A DNA stretch of 64,000 nt from Streptomyces ortus (GCF_026341275.1 NZ_JAIFZO010000002.1:7470118-7534117); one strand, 5' to 3'. Shown: positions 50,453-58,913, counted from the stretch's first letter. Notes: generated by a model from the sequence alone, not told the origin. Program-made: numbers and translations.

Positions 50453-51724
50453 TCAGCCGACCGTCCACTTCTGGTTGGCCGCTCCCGTGCAGGTCCACAG
50501 TTGCAGCCGGGTGCCGTTGGCCGAGTTGTTGCCCGTGACGTCCAGGCACTTGTTCGCCTGCGGGTTCACGATGTCGCGGGCCCCGCTGACGACCCACTGC
50601 TGGGCGGGTACGCCCGCGCAGTCCCAGAGCTGGACGGGCGTGCCGTCGGCCGTGCCGCCCCCGGCGGCGTCCAGGCACTTGCCCAGCGCCCGGATGGTGC
50701 CGTCCGAGCCCACGCTCCACTGCTGGGCCGCGGTGCCGTTGCAGTCGTAGAGCTGGACGGGCGTGCCGTTGGCGGGATTCGCGCCCGCCACGTCGACGCA
50801 CTTGCCCGCGAGGCCCTTGACGGCCGAGCCGCTTCCGGAGCTCTCGCCCGTCGTCACCTTCACCTCGTCCACGACGAGCTGCTTCGGGAAGGTGGTCGAG
50901 CCGTCGGGGTCGCCCGGCCAGTAGCCGCCCACCGCGAGGTTGAGGATCAGGAAGAACGGCTTGTTGAACACCCACTGTTTGCCGCCCAGGTCGGCCGGGG
51001 TGCGGGTCTGGTAGACGGTGCCGTCCACGGACCAGGTGACCCGCTCGGGCGACCAGTCGACCGCGAAGGTGTGAAAGGCGTCGGCGAAGGCCTGGCCGCC
51101 CGGCAGCGTGTAGCCGGCGCCGATGCCGGCGGAGCCGGAGTAGCCGGGGCCGTGCAGGGTGCCGTGCACGGTTCCGGGCTCGAAGCCGACGTTCTCCATG
51201 ACGTCGATCTCGCCCGAGTTGGGCCAGCCGACCTGGCCGATGTCGTTGCCGAGCATCCAGAACGCGGGCCACATGCCCTGCCCGCGCGGCACCTTCAGCC
51301 GGGCCTCGACCCGTCCGTAGGTGGTGGTGAACTTGCCGGAGGTGTTGAGTCGGGCCGAGGTGTACTCGCAACGCCCGTACCAGCACTGGTAGTTGTTCGG
51401 GTTTTCGCGGCGGGCCTCGATGACCAGGTGGCCCTGGCCGTCGAGCTTCGCGTTGTTGTTCCCGGCCGTGTAGTACTGCCGCTCGTGGTTGTTGACGTTG
51501 TCGCCGGTCTCGATCTGCCACTTCGAGGAGTTGGGGGCCGAACCGGCGGCACCGTCGAAGGTGTCCTGGAAGGTCACCGCGGCGGCGGCACTCGGTGCGG
51601 GGTCCGCCTGCGCGGGAGTTGTCCGTACCGGGTCCGCCTGTGCGGGTCCGACCGCGACGGATGCGAGGAGTACGGCGGACAGGGCGGCGAGAAGGTATCT
51701 GCGGAGCAGGCGTGGCGAGTCCAC
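50453..51724 (-). CDS. Secreted GH16 endo-beta-1,3-glucanase (laminarinase) with CBM13
   Basis: The 423-residue precursor has a signal peptide ending near residue 30. A GH16 domain follows (about 50-285) with catalytic motif GEIDVMENVG (nucleophile Glu172, Asp174, acid/base Glu177). The ricin-B-type CBM13 (about 300-423) has three Q-x-W repeats: AAQQWSVG, PAQQWVVS and ANQKWTVG. It cleaves beta-1,3-glucans outside the cell. GTG at 51724 follows GGAAGGGAG. Its promoter carries the operator shared with the GH1/transporter operon, so products would be imported and hydrolysed by that operon. Confidence 0.92.
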   Translation of the reverse strand: MDSPRLLRRYLLAALSAVLLASVAVGPAQADPVRTTPAQADPAPSAAAAVTFQDTFDGAAGSAPNSSKWQIETGDNVNNHERQYYTAGNNNAKLDGQGHLVIEARRENPNNYQCWYGRCEYTSARLNTSGKFTTTYGRVEARLKVPRGQGMWPAFWMLGNDIGQVGWPNSGEIDVMENVGFEPGTVHGTLHGPGYSGSAGIGAGYTLPGGQAFADAFHTFAVDWSPERVTWSVDGTVYQTRTPADLGGKQWVFNKPFFLILNLAVGGYWPGDPDGSTTFPKQLVVDEVKVTTGESSGSGSAVKGLAGKCVDVAGANPANGTPVQLYDCNGTAAQQWSVGSDGTIRALGKCLDAAGGGTADGTPVQLWDCAGVPAQQWVVSGARDIVNPQANKCLDVTGNNSANGTRLQLWTCTGAANQKWTVG

Positions 51725-51795
51725 GACGTCTCCCTTCCGTACGGCGATCCCCGTGGGGGAGGGGCCGACTGAGGTGGGGGGTGCGCGCTTCGACT

Positions 51796-51818
51796 CTTGA
51801 TTTAAGAAGTGAAGTAAG
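51796..51818. promoter_or_regulatory. Operator of the laminarinase gene, related to the beta-glucoside operator
   Basis: A 23-bp AT-rich element, CTTGATTTAAG at its left and GTGAAGTAAG at its right, aligns without gaps to 44721-44743 with 17 identical bases. It overlaps the spacer and -10 of the laminarinase promoter. Confidence 0.65.
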
Positions 51819-51829
51819 GGGCGCGTCAA
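51800..51829 (-). promoter_or_regulatory. Promoter of the laminarinase gene
   Basis: Read leftward, TTGACG (51824-51829) and TTAAAT (51800-51805) are 18 bp apart. The CTTGACGCG context is identical to that of the beta-glucoside operon promoter. Confidence 0.6.
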
Positions 51830-51904
51830 GACTCTGGTACAGACCAGCTGTTCACACCCCGCGAACTCCCCGCCCAGCCCCCGGACGGCTTTCCCCCGGG
51901 GGCC

Positions 51905-52615
51905 TCAGGCAGCGGCGGCCTTGCGGTCGCGGCGCCGCGGATGCACGGCGCGGCTCATCCGACGGCCCAGGAGCAGATACCCGATCAGCGCACCGGAGGT
52001 GTTGAGGATGACGTCGTCGATGTCGAAGGCGCGTCCGGTGATGAACGTCCCCTGCACCACCTCGACGAGCAGCATGGCCAGGGCGGTCAGCAGGGTCACC
52101 CGCAGGATGCCGCGCGCCTTGGGCACGAGAAGGGGCAGCAGCAGGCCGAAGGGGATGCCGAGGACGATGTTGCCGCCGATCTGCTTGACCGCGTCCCGCA
52201 ACTCGGGCTGGTCGAGGTAGGCGCGCAGGGAGCGCCCCGGGTGGATGTTGTTGTGCGTCAGCGCTTCGGAGGCCGGCGACGGCTGGAGCGTGAGCTTGGC
52301 CAGTACGGCGGCGAAGGCCACCATCGCGGCGAAGGCGAGGACGACGACGAGGAAGCGCACGACCAACGGGGGCCGGCGTCGCTCGCGGACCACCTTCGAG
52401 GACGGCGGGCGCGGTGGCTTGGACGACGCTTTGCGGGGCGCTTTCGAGGACGGCTTCTTGCTCTTCGCCTCGCTCTTCGCCTCGCTCTTCGCCTCGCTCT
52501 TCGCGCCGAGGCGAAAGCGCGGCTTCGTGGTGCGGGAGTCCGTCTTCTCGGGGCGCGAGCGTGACACGGAGCGGAGACTGAAGGCGGTACGGGGACGTAG
52601 CGCTTCGCGGGCCAT
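51905..52615 (-). CDS. VanZ-family membrane protein with repetitive basic N-terminus
   Basis: The 236-residue protein has a Lys/Ser/Arg-rich N-terminal 80 residues containing K-S-E-A four times. About four membrane helices follow (VVRFLVVVLAFAAMVAFAAV; IVLGIPFGLLLPLLVP) with the VanZ-like signature DIDDVILNTSGALIGYLLL. VanZ-family proteins affect glycopeptide sensitivity or septation in some bacteria. The function here is unknown and no vanHAX genes are near. The N-terminal repeat is probably cytoplasmic and disordered. Confidence 0.8.
   Translation of the reverse strand: MAREALRPRTAFSLRSVSRSRPEKTDSRTTKPRFRLGAKSEAKSEAKSEAKSKKPSSKAPRKASSKPPRPPSSKVVRERRRPPLVVRFLVVVLAFAAMVAFAAVLAKLTLQPSPASEALTHNNIHPGRSLRAYLDQPELRDAVKQIGGNIVLGIPFGLLLPLLVPKARGILRVTLLTALAMLLVEVVQGTFITGRAFDIDDVILNTSGALIGYLLLGRRMSRAVHPRRRDRKAAAA
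52461..52508 (-). repeat. 12-bp tandem repeat in the VanZ-like gene
   Basis: CTCTTCGCCTCG occurs three times exactly (52461-52496) and once with changes (52497-52508), encoding the repeated K-S-E-A units in frame. It may expand or shrink without breaking the gene. Confidence 0.85.
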
Positions 52616-52812
52616 GCAATCCTCCAGTTTGAGACTGCGGTGTGGTGGAACCCGCATACCCTTTGATCGGTCGAAGATGCCGCTGTATCAGGCCCGTTCG
52701 GAGCATCCGGGCCACGACGTGAACGCGCCCGCGAGCTGCGCTTGGGGCTGCTCGCGGGCGCGGTCGTGCACGGGAGCCGACCGGGCGGACGGCACCTCGT
52801 CGAGGGCTCAAG

Positions 52813-52850
52813 GCCTGTGTCAGGTCCCCGGCCGGGGACCTGACACAGGC
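52813..52850 (-). terminator. 38-bp perfect palindrome after the DUF4230 gene
   Basis: Two 19-nt halves (52813-52831 and 52832-52850) are exact reverse complements with no spacer. The palindrome lies 2 nt after the leftward stop at 52853. RNA would form a very stable hairpin, so a terminator is the simplest reading. It is longer and more perfect than most. Confidence 0.7.
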
Positions 52851-52852
52851 TT

Positions 52853-53503
52853 TCAGGTCCCGTAGGTCACACGCACCTCCTTGAACCCGAGCGAGCCCAG
52901 CAGGCCCTTGAGCATGCTGGTGGTGTTCTCCTCCGCACGGGCGGTCAGTTCGCTGTCCTTCGCGGCGTCACCGATGTGCCGGGCGGCGAGCCGCTGCACG
53001 GCCCGCTCGTCGTTCGGATTGTCCGAGAACACATCGCCGAGCCGGTCGAGGAGACCGCGCTGCTTGGAGACGGCGTACGAGTGGTCGGGGTCCAGGGCCG
53101 GCTTGCCCAGGGCGGCATGGGGGAGCCTGAGCGTGGCCGATGTGCGGTCCTCGTTGACCTGCACATCCTTGTCGCGGATCTTTCCGAGGTCGACGTAGGA
53201 GTCGACGGTGCCCGCGCCCACGTAGAGGGTGCGGGTGCCCCGGACCGCGTCCGGCAGGTACTTGGTGTCCTTCTCCAGATCCACCACCACCTGGAAGTTG
53301 CCCGAGGCGGCGTCGTAACGGCTGATGTCCTGGATGGACTTGAGGAGCGTGGGCCCCGTCCGGTCATGGGTCTCCTCGCCGAACACGTCGCCCAGTCCGG
53401 GCAGCAGGCTCCACCGAAGACCGGCGAAGAGCACCGCCAGAACCAGCACGACGGCACTCACGACCTTCGCCCATCCGGGCACGCGCTTAAGAGACGTCGT
53501 CAT
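52853..53503 (-). CDS. DUF4230-domain membrane-anchored protein
   Basis: The 216-residue protein has one N-terminal transmembrane helix (VVSAVVLVLAVLFAGLRW) and an extracytoplasmic domain with ISRYDAASGNFQVVVDLEKD and GTVDSYVDLGKI, typical of DUF4230. No biochemical role is established for this family. It is separated from the sugar-binding gene upstream by a GC hairpin, so they are probably not co-transcribed. Confidence 0.78.
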   Translation of the reverse strand: MTTSLKRVPGWAKVVSAVVLVLAVLFAGLRWSLLPGLGDVFGEETHDRTGPTLLKSIQDISRYDAASGNFQVVVDLEKDTKYLPDAVRGTRTLYVGAGTVDSYVDLGKIRDKDVQVNEDRTSATLRLPHAALGKPALDPDHSYAVSKQRGLLDRLGDVFSDNPNDERAVQRLAARHIGDAAKDSELTARAEENTTSMLKGLLGSLGFKEVRVTYGT

Positions 53504-53654
53504 GTGGACCGTCCTCCTTCTTCCTCCTTCCTTCTGCCCGCCAAATGCCGTGCCAGACAGTCACGTTGACGCGCACGGTCGTCTCCGTCCGTCGCGTGGG
53601 GGCGCACGGGGTCCCGCGGGACCGCACGCCCTCGGCCGGTCGCCGGTCACAGGA

Positions 53655-53684
53655 CCGGGCCCGGCCCCGAGGGGGCGGGCCCGG
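53655..53684 (-). terminator. GC hairpin after the orphan sugar-binding gene
   Basis: Arms at 53655-53668 and 53671-53684 pair with one internal mismatch (effective loop about 6 nt). They lie 18 nt beyond the leftward stop at 53702. Confidence 0.5.
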
Positions 53685-53701
53685 CCGGGATCCCCCTCTC
53701 G

Positions 53702-54793
53702 CTAACTCAGTTCGTCCTGCGTGTACCACCCGCCACCGACGAGTACCTTTTCGTAGTTCGACCTGTCGACGCTCACCGGTTGCAACAGATAGGCAGGGAC
53801 CACCTTTACGCGGTTGTCATAGCTTTTCGTGTCGTTGATCGGCGGCTTTTCCCCTTTGAGGCTCGCGTCGACCATTTTCGCAGCCACGTCGGCGAGTTTC
53901 CTGAGGTCCTTGTAGACGGTCTGTGTCTGTTCGTCGGCGATGATCGACTTGACCGAGGCCAGTTCGGCGTCCTGGCCCGTGATGACGGGCCACGGCTTGT
54001 CCGCCGTACCGTAACCGTCGGACCTCAGTGCCGATATGATGCCGATGGATATTCCGTCGTACGGGGAGAGCACGGCATCGATCTTGTCGCGCTTGTACGA
54101 GGAGGTGAGAATGTCCTCCATGCGTTTCTGCGCGGTCGCGCCGTCCCATCGCAGGGTGGTGATGCGATTCAATTCGGTCTGCCCGGACTTGACCACCAGA
54201 GCCTTGCTGTCGAGGTAGGGCTGCAGGATGCTCATCGCGCCCTTGAAGAAGTATCGCGTATTGTTGTCGTCGTTCGATCCCGCGAACAGCTCGATCGTGA
54301 ACGGTCCTTTTTTCGAACCGTCCTTCAGGCCGAGCTTCTGGACGATGTATCGCCCTTGCATCTCGCCGACCTTCTCGTTGTCGAACGAAGCGTAGTAGTC
54401 GACGTTCTTCGTGCCCAGGATGAGGCGGTCGTAGGCGATGACCGGTACGTCCGCGTCGGCGGCCTGCTGGACGACGTTGTTCAGCGACTTGTTGTCGATG
54501 GCTGCGATCACTAAGGCCTTGACGTCCTGGGTTATCAGATTCTCGATCTGAGAGACCTGCTGATCCGGGTCGTCCTCACCGAAGACCAGCTTGACCTTGT
54601 AGCCCCTTGCCTCCAGCTCTTTCTTGACGTTCGCGCCATCGGCTATCCAGCGTTCGGAGGACTTTGTCGGCATGGCGACTCCGATGGTGGCGCCCTTGGC
54701 GTTGTCCTTGTCGTCTCCATCGTTGTTCTGCCCGCAGGCCGTGAAGGCCAGGGCGAGAAGCGCCACTGATGACATCGTCCTGATTTTCTTCAT
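53702..54793 (-). CDS. Orphan ChvE-like multiple-sugar-binding lipoprotein
   Basis: The 363-residue lipoprotein has a short leader MKKIRTMSSVALLALAFTAC (lipobox Cys20). A type I periplasmic-binding fold follows (IGVAMPTKSSERWIADG; DVKALVIAAIDNKSLNNVV; DAVLSPYDGISIGIISAL; PVITGQDAE), close to ChvE/xylose-binding proteins. Such genes normally precede an ATPase and permease (gguAB/mmsAB), but none is present here. Codon use is less GC-biased than its neighbours. The protein may serve a transporter encoded elsewhere or act in sensing. Confidence 0.85.
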   Translation of the reverse strand: MKKIRTMSSVALLALAFTACGQNNDGDDKDNAKGATIGVAMPTKSSERWIADGANVKKELEARGYKVKLVFGEDDPDQQVSQIENLITQDVKALVIAAIDNKSLNNVVQQAADADVPVIAYDRLILGTKNVDYYASFDNEKVGEMQGRYIVQKLGLKDGSKKGPFTIELFAGSNDDNNTRYFFKGAMSILQPYLDSKALVVKSGQTELNRITTLRWDGATAQKRMEDILTSSYKRDKIDAVLSPYDGISIGIISALRSDGYGTADKPWPVITGQDAELASVKSIIADEQTQTVYKDLRKLADVAAKMVDASLKGEKPPINDTKSYDNRVKVVPAYLLQPVSVDRSNYEKVLVGGGWYTQDELS

Positions 54794-54859
54794 GCCGAGG
54801 CAACCCCTTTGCGTTACGCCTAGATGTGGAGACGCGTTGTGCTGCCCCGATTCGACTGT

Positions 54860-54871
54860 TCGATATATCGA
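54860..54871. promoter_or_regulatory. Palindrome in the orphan sugar-binding gene promoter
   Basis: TCGATATATCGA is a perfect 12-bp palindrome, with CTG and CAG flanks extending it imperfectly. It is 66 nt upstream of the ATG and unusually AT-rich. It is a probable operator; no adjacent regulator is encoded. Confidence 0.45.
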
Positions 54872-55015
54872 CAGCCGTTCGAGACTGCCGCGAACGTAGA
54901 AGGGCCCACCCGGAGTGTCAAGTGGATGGGCGACAACGTTTGCGGCTCGTGCAACGCACGTCGCCGTATCGACGTCTACCTCTGCGAGACGGCTATCGAT
55001 CGGCTGGGAGAGCAC

Positions 55016-55336
55016 ATGGCGAAGAAGGACCGGACCACGGACGCGGCGGCGGAGAAGGACCGCGAGAAGTGGATGGCGCGTTTCCAGGTACGGCTGGCCA
55101 TGCAGCCCGGCGTGGACCGGGCGGTCGTGCTCCAGGCGGTCAAGGAGGTCACGGCGCACTGCGCGGAGACGGGGGAACACCCGCGGGCCGCCTTCGGCGA
55201 CCCGGACGCCTACGCCGTGCGGACCGCCGAGCGGCTGGTGCCGGCGGACCGGGCGGCGCGCGCACGGCGGCAGAACGCCCTGGTGGACGGGGTCGAATCC
55301 GTGCTGGAGAAGGCCAAGGGCATCACCGGTCTGTGA
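55016..55336 (+). CDS. Small helical protein of unknown function
   Basis: The 106-residue product is rich in Ala, Lys, Arg and Glu and appears all-helical (EKDREKWMARFQVRLAMQPG; AAFGDPDAYAVRTAERL; NALVDGVESVLEKAK). The start at ATG 55016 follows GGGAGAG. No signal or membrane segment is seen. The family is not recognised. Confidence 0.6.
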   Translation: MAKKDRTTDAAAEKDREKWMARFQVRLAMQPGVDRAVVLQAVKEVTAHCAETGEHPRAAFGDPDAYAVRTAERLVPADRAARARRQNALVDGVESVLEKAKGITGL

Positions 55337-55461
55337 CCGGACGGGCGACCGCTCCGTGACGTAAGGGTTTCGTCATCGGTCAACCCCGCCCGGAGGACGC
55401 TCCGTTCCGTTGAATGGGGAGCGGAACGACGAGGTGCTTCCGGAACGGGAAAAGGAGCGGC

Positions 55462-56049
55462 ATGGGGCGCGTGCGGGTGGGGCCGTTGGCCATCGGGGTG
55501 TTGCTGACGGTGGTCGTAGGGGTGGGTGCCGGGCTGTTCTGGTTCCAGCCGTGGAAACTCTGGCAGGACGAGACGGTGACGGAGGCCCTGCCCGGGGTCG
55601 AGGAGCCCTCCCGGGTCCCCGAGGTGCCGCCCGGGACGTCCTCCTCGCCGTCGGCACCCTCCGGGACGCCCGCCACTCCGTCGGCGCCGTCAGGGCCCGT
55701 GACGCTGGCGAGCGGTGAACTGATCAGCCACGAGCACTCGACTTCGGGCACGGTGAAGCTCGTACGCCTCGCCGATGGCTCCCACATCGTCCGGCTGGAG
55801 AGTCTTGACACCAGCAACGGACCGGACCTGCGGGTCTGGCTGACCGACGCGCCGGTGAAGGAGGGGCGGGCCGGCTGGCACGTCTTCGACGACGGCAGGT
55901 ACGCCAGCCTCGGCAAGCTCAAAGGCAACAAGGGCAGTCAGAACTACGCCCTGCCGAAGGACGTCGATCCCTCCCGCTACAGCAGCGTCAGCATCTGGTG
56001 CGACCGCTTCGACGTCTCTTTCGGCGCCGCCGAACTCGTCCGCGGCTGA
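55462..56049 (+). CDS. Membrane-anchored DM13-domain protein
   Basis: The 195-residue protein has one N-terminal transmembrane helix (PLAIGVLLTVVVGVGAGLFW), a Pro/Ser/Thr linker (about 40-75) and a DM13 domain (about 78-193). The latter has GSHIVRLESLDTSNGPDLRVWL and SSVSIWCDRFDVSFGAAEL, including the conserved Cys. DM13 domains are proposed to take part in electron transfer or redox sensing outside the membrane. AAAGGAG precedes the ATG. It is convergent with the STAS gene, 20 nt away. Confidence 0.82.
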   Translation: MGRVRVGPLAIGVLLTVVVGVGAGLFWFQPWKLWQDETVTEALPGVEEPSRVPEVPPGTSSSPSAPSGTPATPSAPSGPVTLASGELISHEHSTSGTVKLVRLADGSHIVRLESLDTSNGPDLRVWLTDAPVKEGRAGWHVFDDGRYASLGKLKGNKGSQNYALPKDVDPSRYSSVSIWCDRFDVSFGAAELVRG

Positions 56050-56069
56050 GGCTTCGGGGCGGCCGGGCT

Positions 56070-56450
56070 CTACGAGTACTCCGAGGCGGCCTCGGGGCGC
56101 CCCAGCGCCTCCTCCATGCTCGACAGCGGCGGCATGACCTTCGCCAGTTCCGTTGCGCGCAGGATGCGCAGGGTCAGCGGATGGGTGCAGACCAGATGCA
56201 CCTGTCCGTCCTGGGCGAGGACCCGGCGGCGGGCCCGGTACAGCAGCCGCAGGCCCGAGCAGTCGAAGAACTCGATGTGCCGCAGGTCGAGGACGACCCG
56301 GGCGCCCGGGAGTCCCGTCGCCGCGTCCAGCACCGGAATGATGTCCAGCGCGGCGAGTATGTCGATCTCGCCGTGGAACTCCAGCACGGTGTGCCCGCGC
56401 TCTTGGTGCACGCGCAGGTGCGGGGAGTGCGGCCCGGGTTTGTTGCGCAC
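56070..56450 (-). CDS. STAS-domain anti-sigma-factor antagonist
   Basis: The 126-residue STAS protein shows LEFHGEIDILAALDIIPVLD and IEFFDCSGLRLLYRARRRV. The Ser in D-C-S-G-L is the position phosphorylated by an anti-sigma kinase in SpoIIAA-like proteins. When dephosphorylated it would bind an anti-sigma factor and free a sigma-B-type sigma factor. GTG at 56450 is chosen because GGAGGTGA lies about 10 nt upstream. No partner kinase or sigma gene is adjacent. Confidence 0.83.
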   Translation of the reverse strand: MRNKPGPHSPHLRVHQERGHTVLEFHGEIDILAALDIIPVLDAATGLPGARVVLDLRHIEFFDCSGLRLLYRARRRVLAQDGQVHLVCTHPLTLRILRATELAKVMPPLSSMEEALGRPEAASEYS

Positions 56451-56596
56451 GACGACATCACCTCCAGCAGGGTCACCGGGGACCAGGGTGACGTCGTTCC
56501 GTGAGCATAGAGCCGACGTGGCGCAGCTTGAGCCCGCTCCACCGTCCCTCACCCTGCAAGTTACCCTCGTTAGAGGGAATTTCAGCATGTTCGATT

Positions 56597-56606
56597 GACA
56601 TATGTC
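56597..56606. promoter_or_regulatory. AT-centred palindrome
   Basis: GACATATGTC is a perfect 10-bp palindrome in an AT-richer patch (56570-56620) 147 nt upstream of the STAS start. It may be an operator; the binder is unknown. Confidence 0.25.
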
Positions 56607-56753
56607 TGTCATTTAGGTGAGGTGCCGCGCCTTCAGCGCGCCCCGTGGTACGCCCCCGGGTGCGCGGACGGCGCCACTGAAGTGCGGGGGGTCGCGCGGC
56701 CGGCCCCGAGGGTGCGCAGGTCACGCCACCGGCGGCGCCCAGGGCACCGGAGA

Positions 56754-56787
56754 GGCCCCGCGGCATCGTCGCTGATGCCGCGGGGCC
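56754..56787 (-). terminator. Terminator after the oxidoreductase gene
   Basis: A perfect 14-bp stem (56754-56767 with 56774-56787) with a 6-nt loop lies 34 nt beyond the leftward stop at 56822. Confidence 0.75.
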
Positions 56788-56821
56788 TTACGAAGAACCA
56801 CCGTGAGAAGTACGGCGGGAA

Positions 56822-57772
56822 CTACCGCACCTGAAGGACGAGCTTGCCCACCGTCCGCCCGGTATCGCCCAGCGCGTGTGCCTTCGCCGCCTCGGCCAGC
56901 GGGAACACCTCCGCGACCGTGGCGCGCAGCGTCCCCGCGGCGACGAGTCCGGCGACGGCGCTCATCCCGGCCTGGTCGGCCTCCACGAGTAGCTCGATCG
57001 CCCGTACCCCGAGCCCCGCCGCCTCCTCGGCGAGCGCCGGGGACCCGGACGGCAGGATCGACACCAGCAGCCCGCCCGGGCGCAGCGTGCGCAGCGACCG
57101 CGAGCGGTAGTCGCCTCCGACCGTGTCCAGGACGACGTCGACGTCCCGCACGGCCTCGGCGAAATCGGTCTCCCGGTAGTCGACGAGCTCGTCGGCGCCC
57201 AGCCCGCGCAGGAACTCGTGCTTCCCCGAGCTGGCCGTACCGATGACGTACGCTCCCCGCTCCTTGGCGATCTGGACGGCCAGGTGTCCCACCCCGCCGG
57301 CCGCCGCGTGGATCAGCACCCGCTGCCCCGGCCGGACGTCCGCCGTGTCGACCAGCGCCTGCCAGGCGGTCAGAGCGGCGAGCGGGACGGCTCCCGCCTG
57401 GATGTGGTCCACCTCGGCCGGCTTGGGGACGAAGGCCCGCGCGGGCGCGGTGACGTATTCGGCGTGCGCCCCTACGCCGAACGGGTAGGGCAGCATCCCG
57501 AAGACCTCGTCGCCCGGCCGGTGGATGGTGACTCCGATACCGACGGCCTCGACGACCCCGGAGACGTCCCAGCCGAGCACGAACGGCGGCTCGCCGAGAA
57601 AGTTGCCGTTCGCCCGGTGCTTCCAGTCGGTCGGGTTCAGGCCCGCCGCGTGCACCCTGACCAGCACGTGGCTCGGTCCGGGCGTCGGGATCTCCAGTTC
57701 CACCTCCTTGAGTACCTCGGGGCCGCCGAGGACGTCCTGACTGATCGCGCGCATCGTGTTCGCAGTGCTCAT
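56822..57772 (-). CDS. Quinone-oxidoreductase-like NADP-dependent MDR protein
   Basis: The 316-residue MDR-family enzyme has the GroES-like N-terminal domain (MRAISQDVLGGPEVLKEVE; RVHAAGLNPTDWKHR; GWDVSGVVEAVG). The NADPH-binding motif is VLIHAAAGGVGHLAVQIAK. The zinc-ligand Cys residues of alcohol dehydrogenases are absent, so it belongs to the zinc-free quinone or enal reductase group. It is divergent from a GlxA-type regulator, which may control it (70-bp gap). Confidence 0.87.
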   Translation of the reverse strand: MSTANTMRAISQDVLGGPEVLKEVELEIPTPGPSHVLVRVHAAGLNPTDWKHRANGNFLGEPPFVLGWDVSGVVEAVGIGVTIHRPGDEVFGMLPYPFGVGAHAEYVTAPARAFVPKPAEVDHIQAGAVPLAALTAWQALVDTADVRPGQRVLIHAAAGGVGHLAVQIAKERGAYVIGTASSGKHEFLRGLGADELVDYRETDFAEAVRDVDVVLDTVGGDYRSRSLRTLRPGGLLVSILPSGSPALAEEAAGLGVRAIELLVEADQAGMSAVAGLVAAGTLRATVAEVFPLAEAAKAHALGDTGRTVGKLVLQVR

Positions 57773-57842
57773 GCGTCTCAGCCTGCCCGGATTCGGCAAC
57801 CCAGGAAATGGCGCGATTGCCATTGTTCGATAGGATCGTGCC

Positions 57843-58913
57843 ATGCAGCAGGCCGAGACGCGGACGCATCCGCAGCTGGAGACGCAGACGTACTGCGGGG
57901 TACGCCCCGCGTCCGCCGGGCGGACGGGGGAATCCGCTCACTCCGGGCGCCAGGGGTACGAGGGGCGGGTGGAGCGAGTCGTCGTACTGGCCCTCGATGG
58001 GGTCTACCCCTTCGAACTCGGCATCCCCGCGCGGGTGTTCGGCTCCGCCGAGGGTCGGTACGAAGTGCTGACCTGCACCGTGGACGGGCGGCCGGTCCGC
58101 AGCAACTCGGACTTCTCGATCACCGTCGAGCACGGGCCCGACGTGCTGCGTACGGCCGACACCGTGGTGATCCCGCCCTTCGCGCTGACGGACCTCGGCA
58201 CCGACCTTCCCGAGGCGGTGGCCGAGGCGCTTCGGGCCATCCGTCCCGGCACCCGGATCGTCTCCATCTGTACGGGCGCCTTCGTGCTGGCGGCGGCCGG
58301 GATGCTGGCCGGCCGCCGGGCGACCACGCACTGGCAGCTGGCCGGGCTGTTCCGGCGGATGTTCCCCGACGTGGACCTCGACGCGGATGTGCTCTTCGTC
58401 GACGAGGGGTCCCTCCTCACCTCGGCGGGGGCCGCGTCCGGCGTGGATGTCTGCCTCCATCTGGTGCGCAAGGACCACGGCAGTGAACTGGCCAACCGGG
58501 TGGCGCGTTCCTGCGTGGTGCCGCCCTGGCGTGACGGGGGCCAGGCGCAGTACATCGAGCAGCCCGTGCCCGGGCCCACGGCGACGAGTACCGCGGCGAC
58601 CCGGCAGTGGGCGCTGGAACGGCTCGGGGAACCGCTGACGCTGGCGGAGTTGGCCGACCATGCGCGGATGAGTCTGCGTACGTTCGCGCGGCGGTTCAAC
58701 GACGAGGTCGGGATGAGTCCCGGGCGGTGGCTCATCCAGCAACGGGTGGCGCGGGCGAGGCAGTTGCTCGAATCCAGTGATCTGGCGGTGGATCAGGTCG
58801 CCGGAGAGGTGGGGTTCGGGACGGGTGCGTCTTTGCGGCAGCATCTGCATGCGGCCATCGGGGTGTCGCCGCAGGCGTACCGCCGGACGTTCCAGGCGAG
58901 CCGCCGGTCCTGA
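57843..58913 (+). CDS. GlxA-family transcriptional regulator (DJ-1/PfpI plus AraC HTH)
   Basis: The 356-residue protein has an N-terminal DJ-1/PfpI-like domain (about 43-210). It includes VVVLALDGVYPFELGIPARV and SICTGAFVLAAAGMLAGRRA, where Cys sits at the nucleophile-elbow position. A C-terminal AraC double helix-turn-helix follows (ADHARMSLRTFARRFNDEVG; FGTGASLRQHLHAAIGVSP). Such proteins sense small molecules and activate nearby metabolic genes. The ATG at 57843 has a weak site (AGGA); a GTG at 57969 would give a 314-residue protein matching the domain start. Confidence 0.85.
   Translation: MQQAETRTHPQLETQTYCGVRPASAGRTGESAHSGRQGYEGRVERVVVLALDGVYPFELGIPARVFGSAEGRYEVLTCTVDGRPVRSNSDFSITVEHGPDVLRTADTVVIPPFALTDLGTDLPEAVAEALRAIRPGTRIVSICTGAFVLAAAGMLAGRRATTHWQLAGLFRRMFPDVDLDADVLFVDEGSLLTSAGAASGVDVCLHLVRKDHGSELANRVARSCVVPPWRDGGQAQYIEQPVPGPTATSTAATRQWALERLGEPLTLAELADHARMSLRTFARRFNDEVGMSPGRWLIQQRVARARQLLESSDLAVDQVAGEVGFGTGASLRQHLHAAIGVSPQAYRRTFQASRRS

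Noticed and set aside
51905..52615. Part of a glycopeptide-resistance cluster
   Set aside because: It is only a VanZ-like fold; there are no vanH, vanA or vanX genes nearby.
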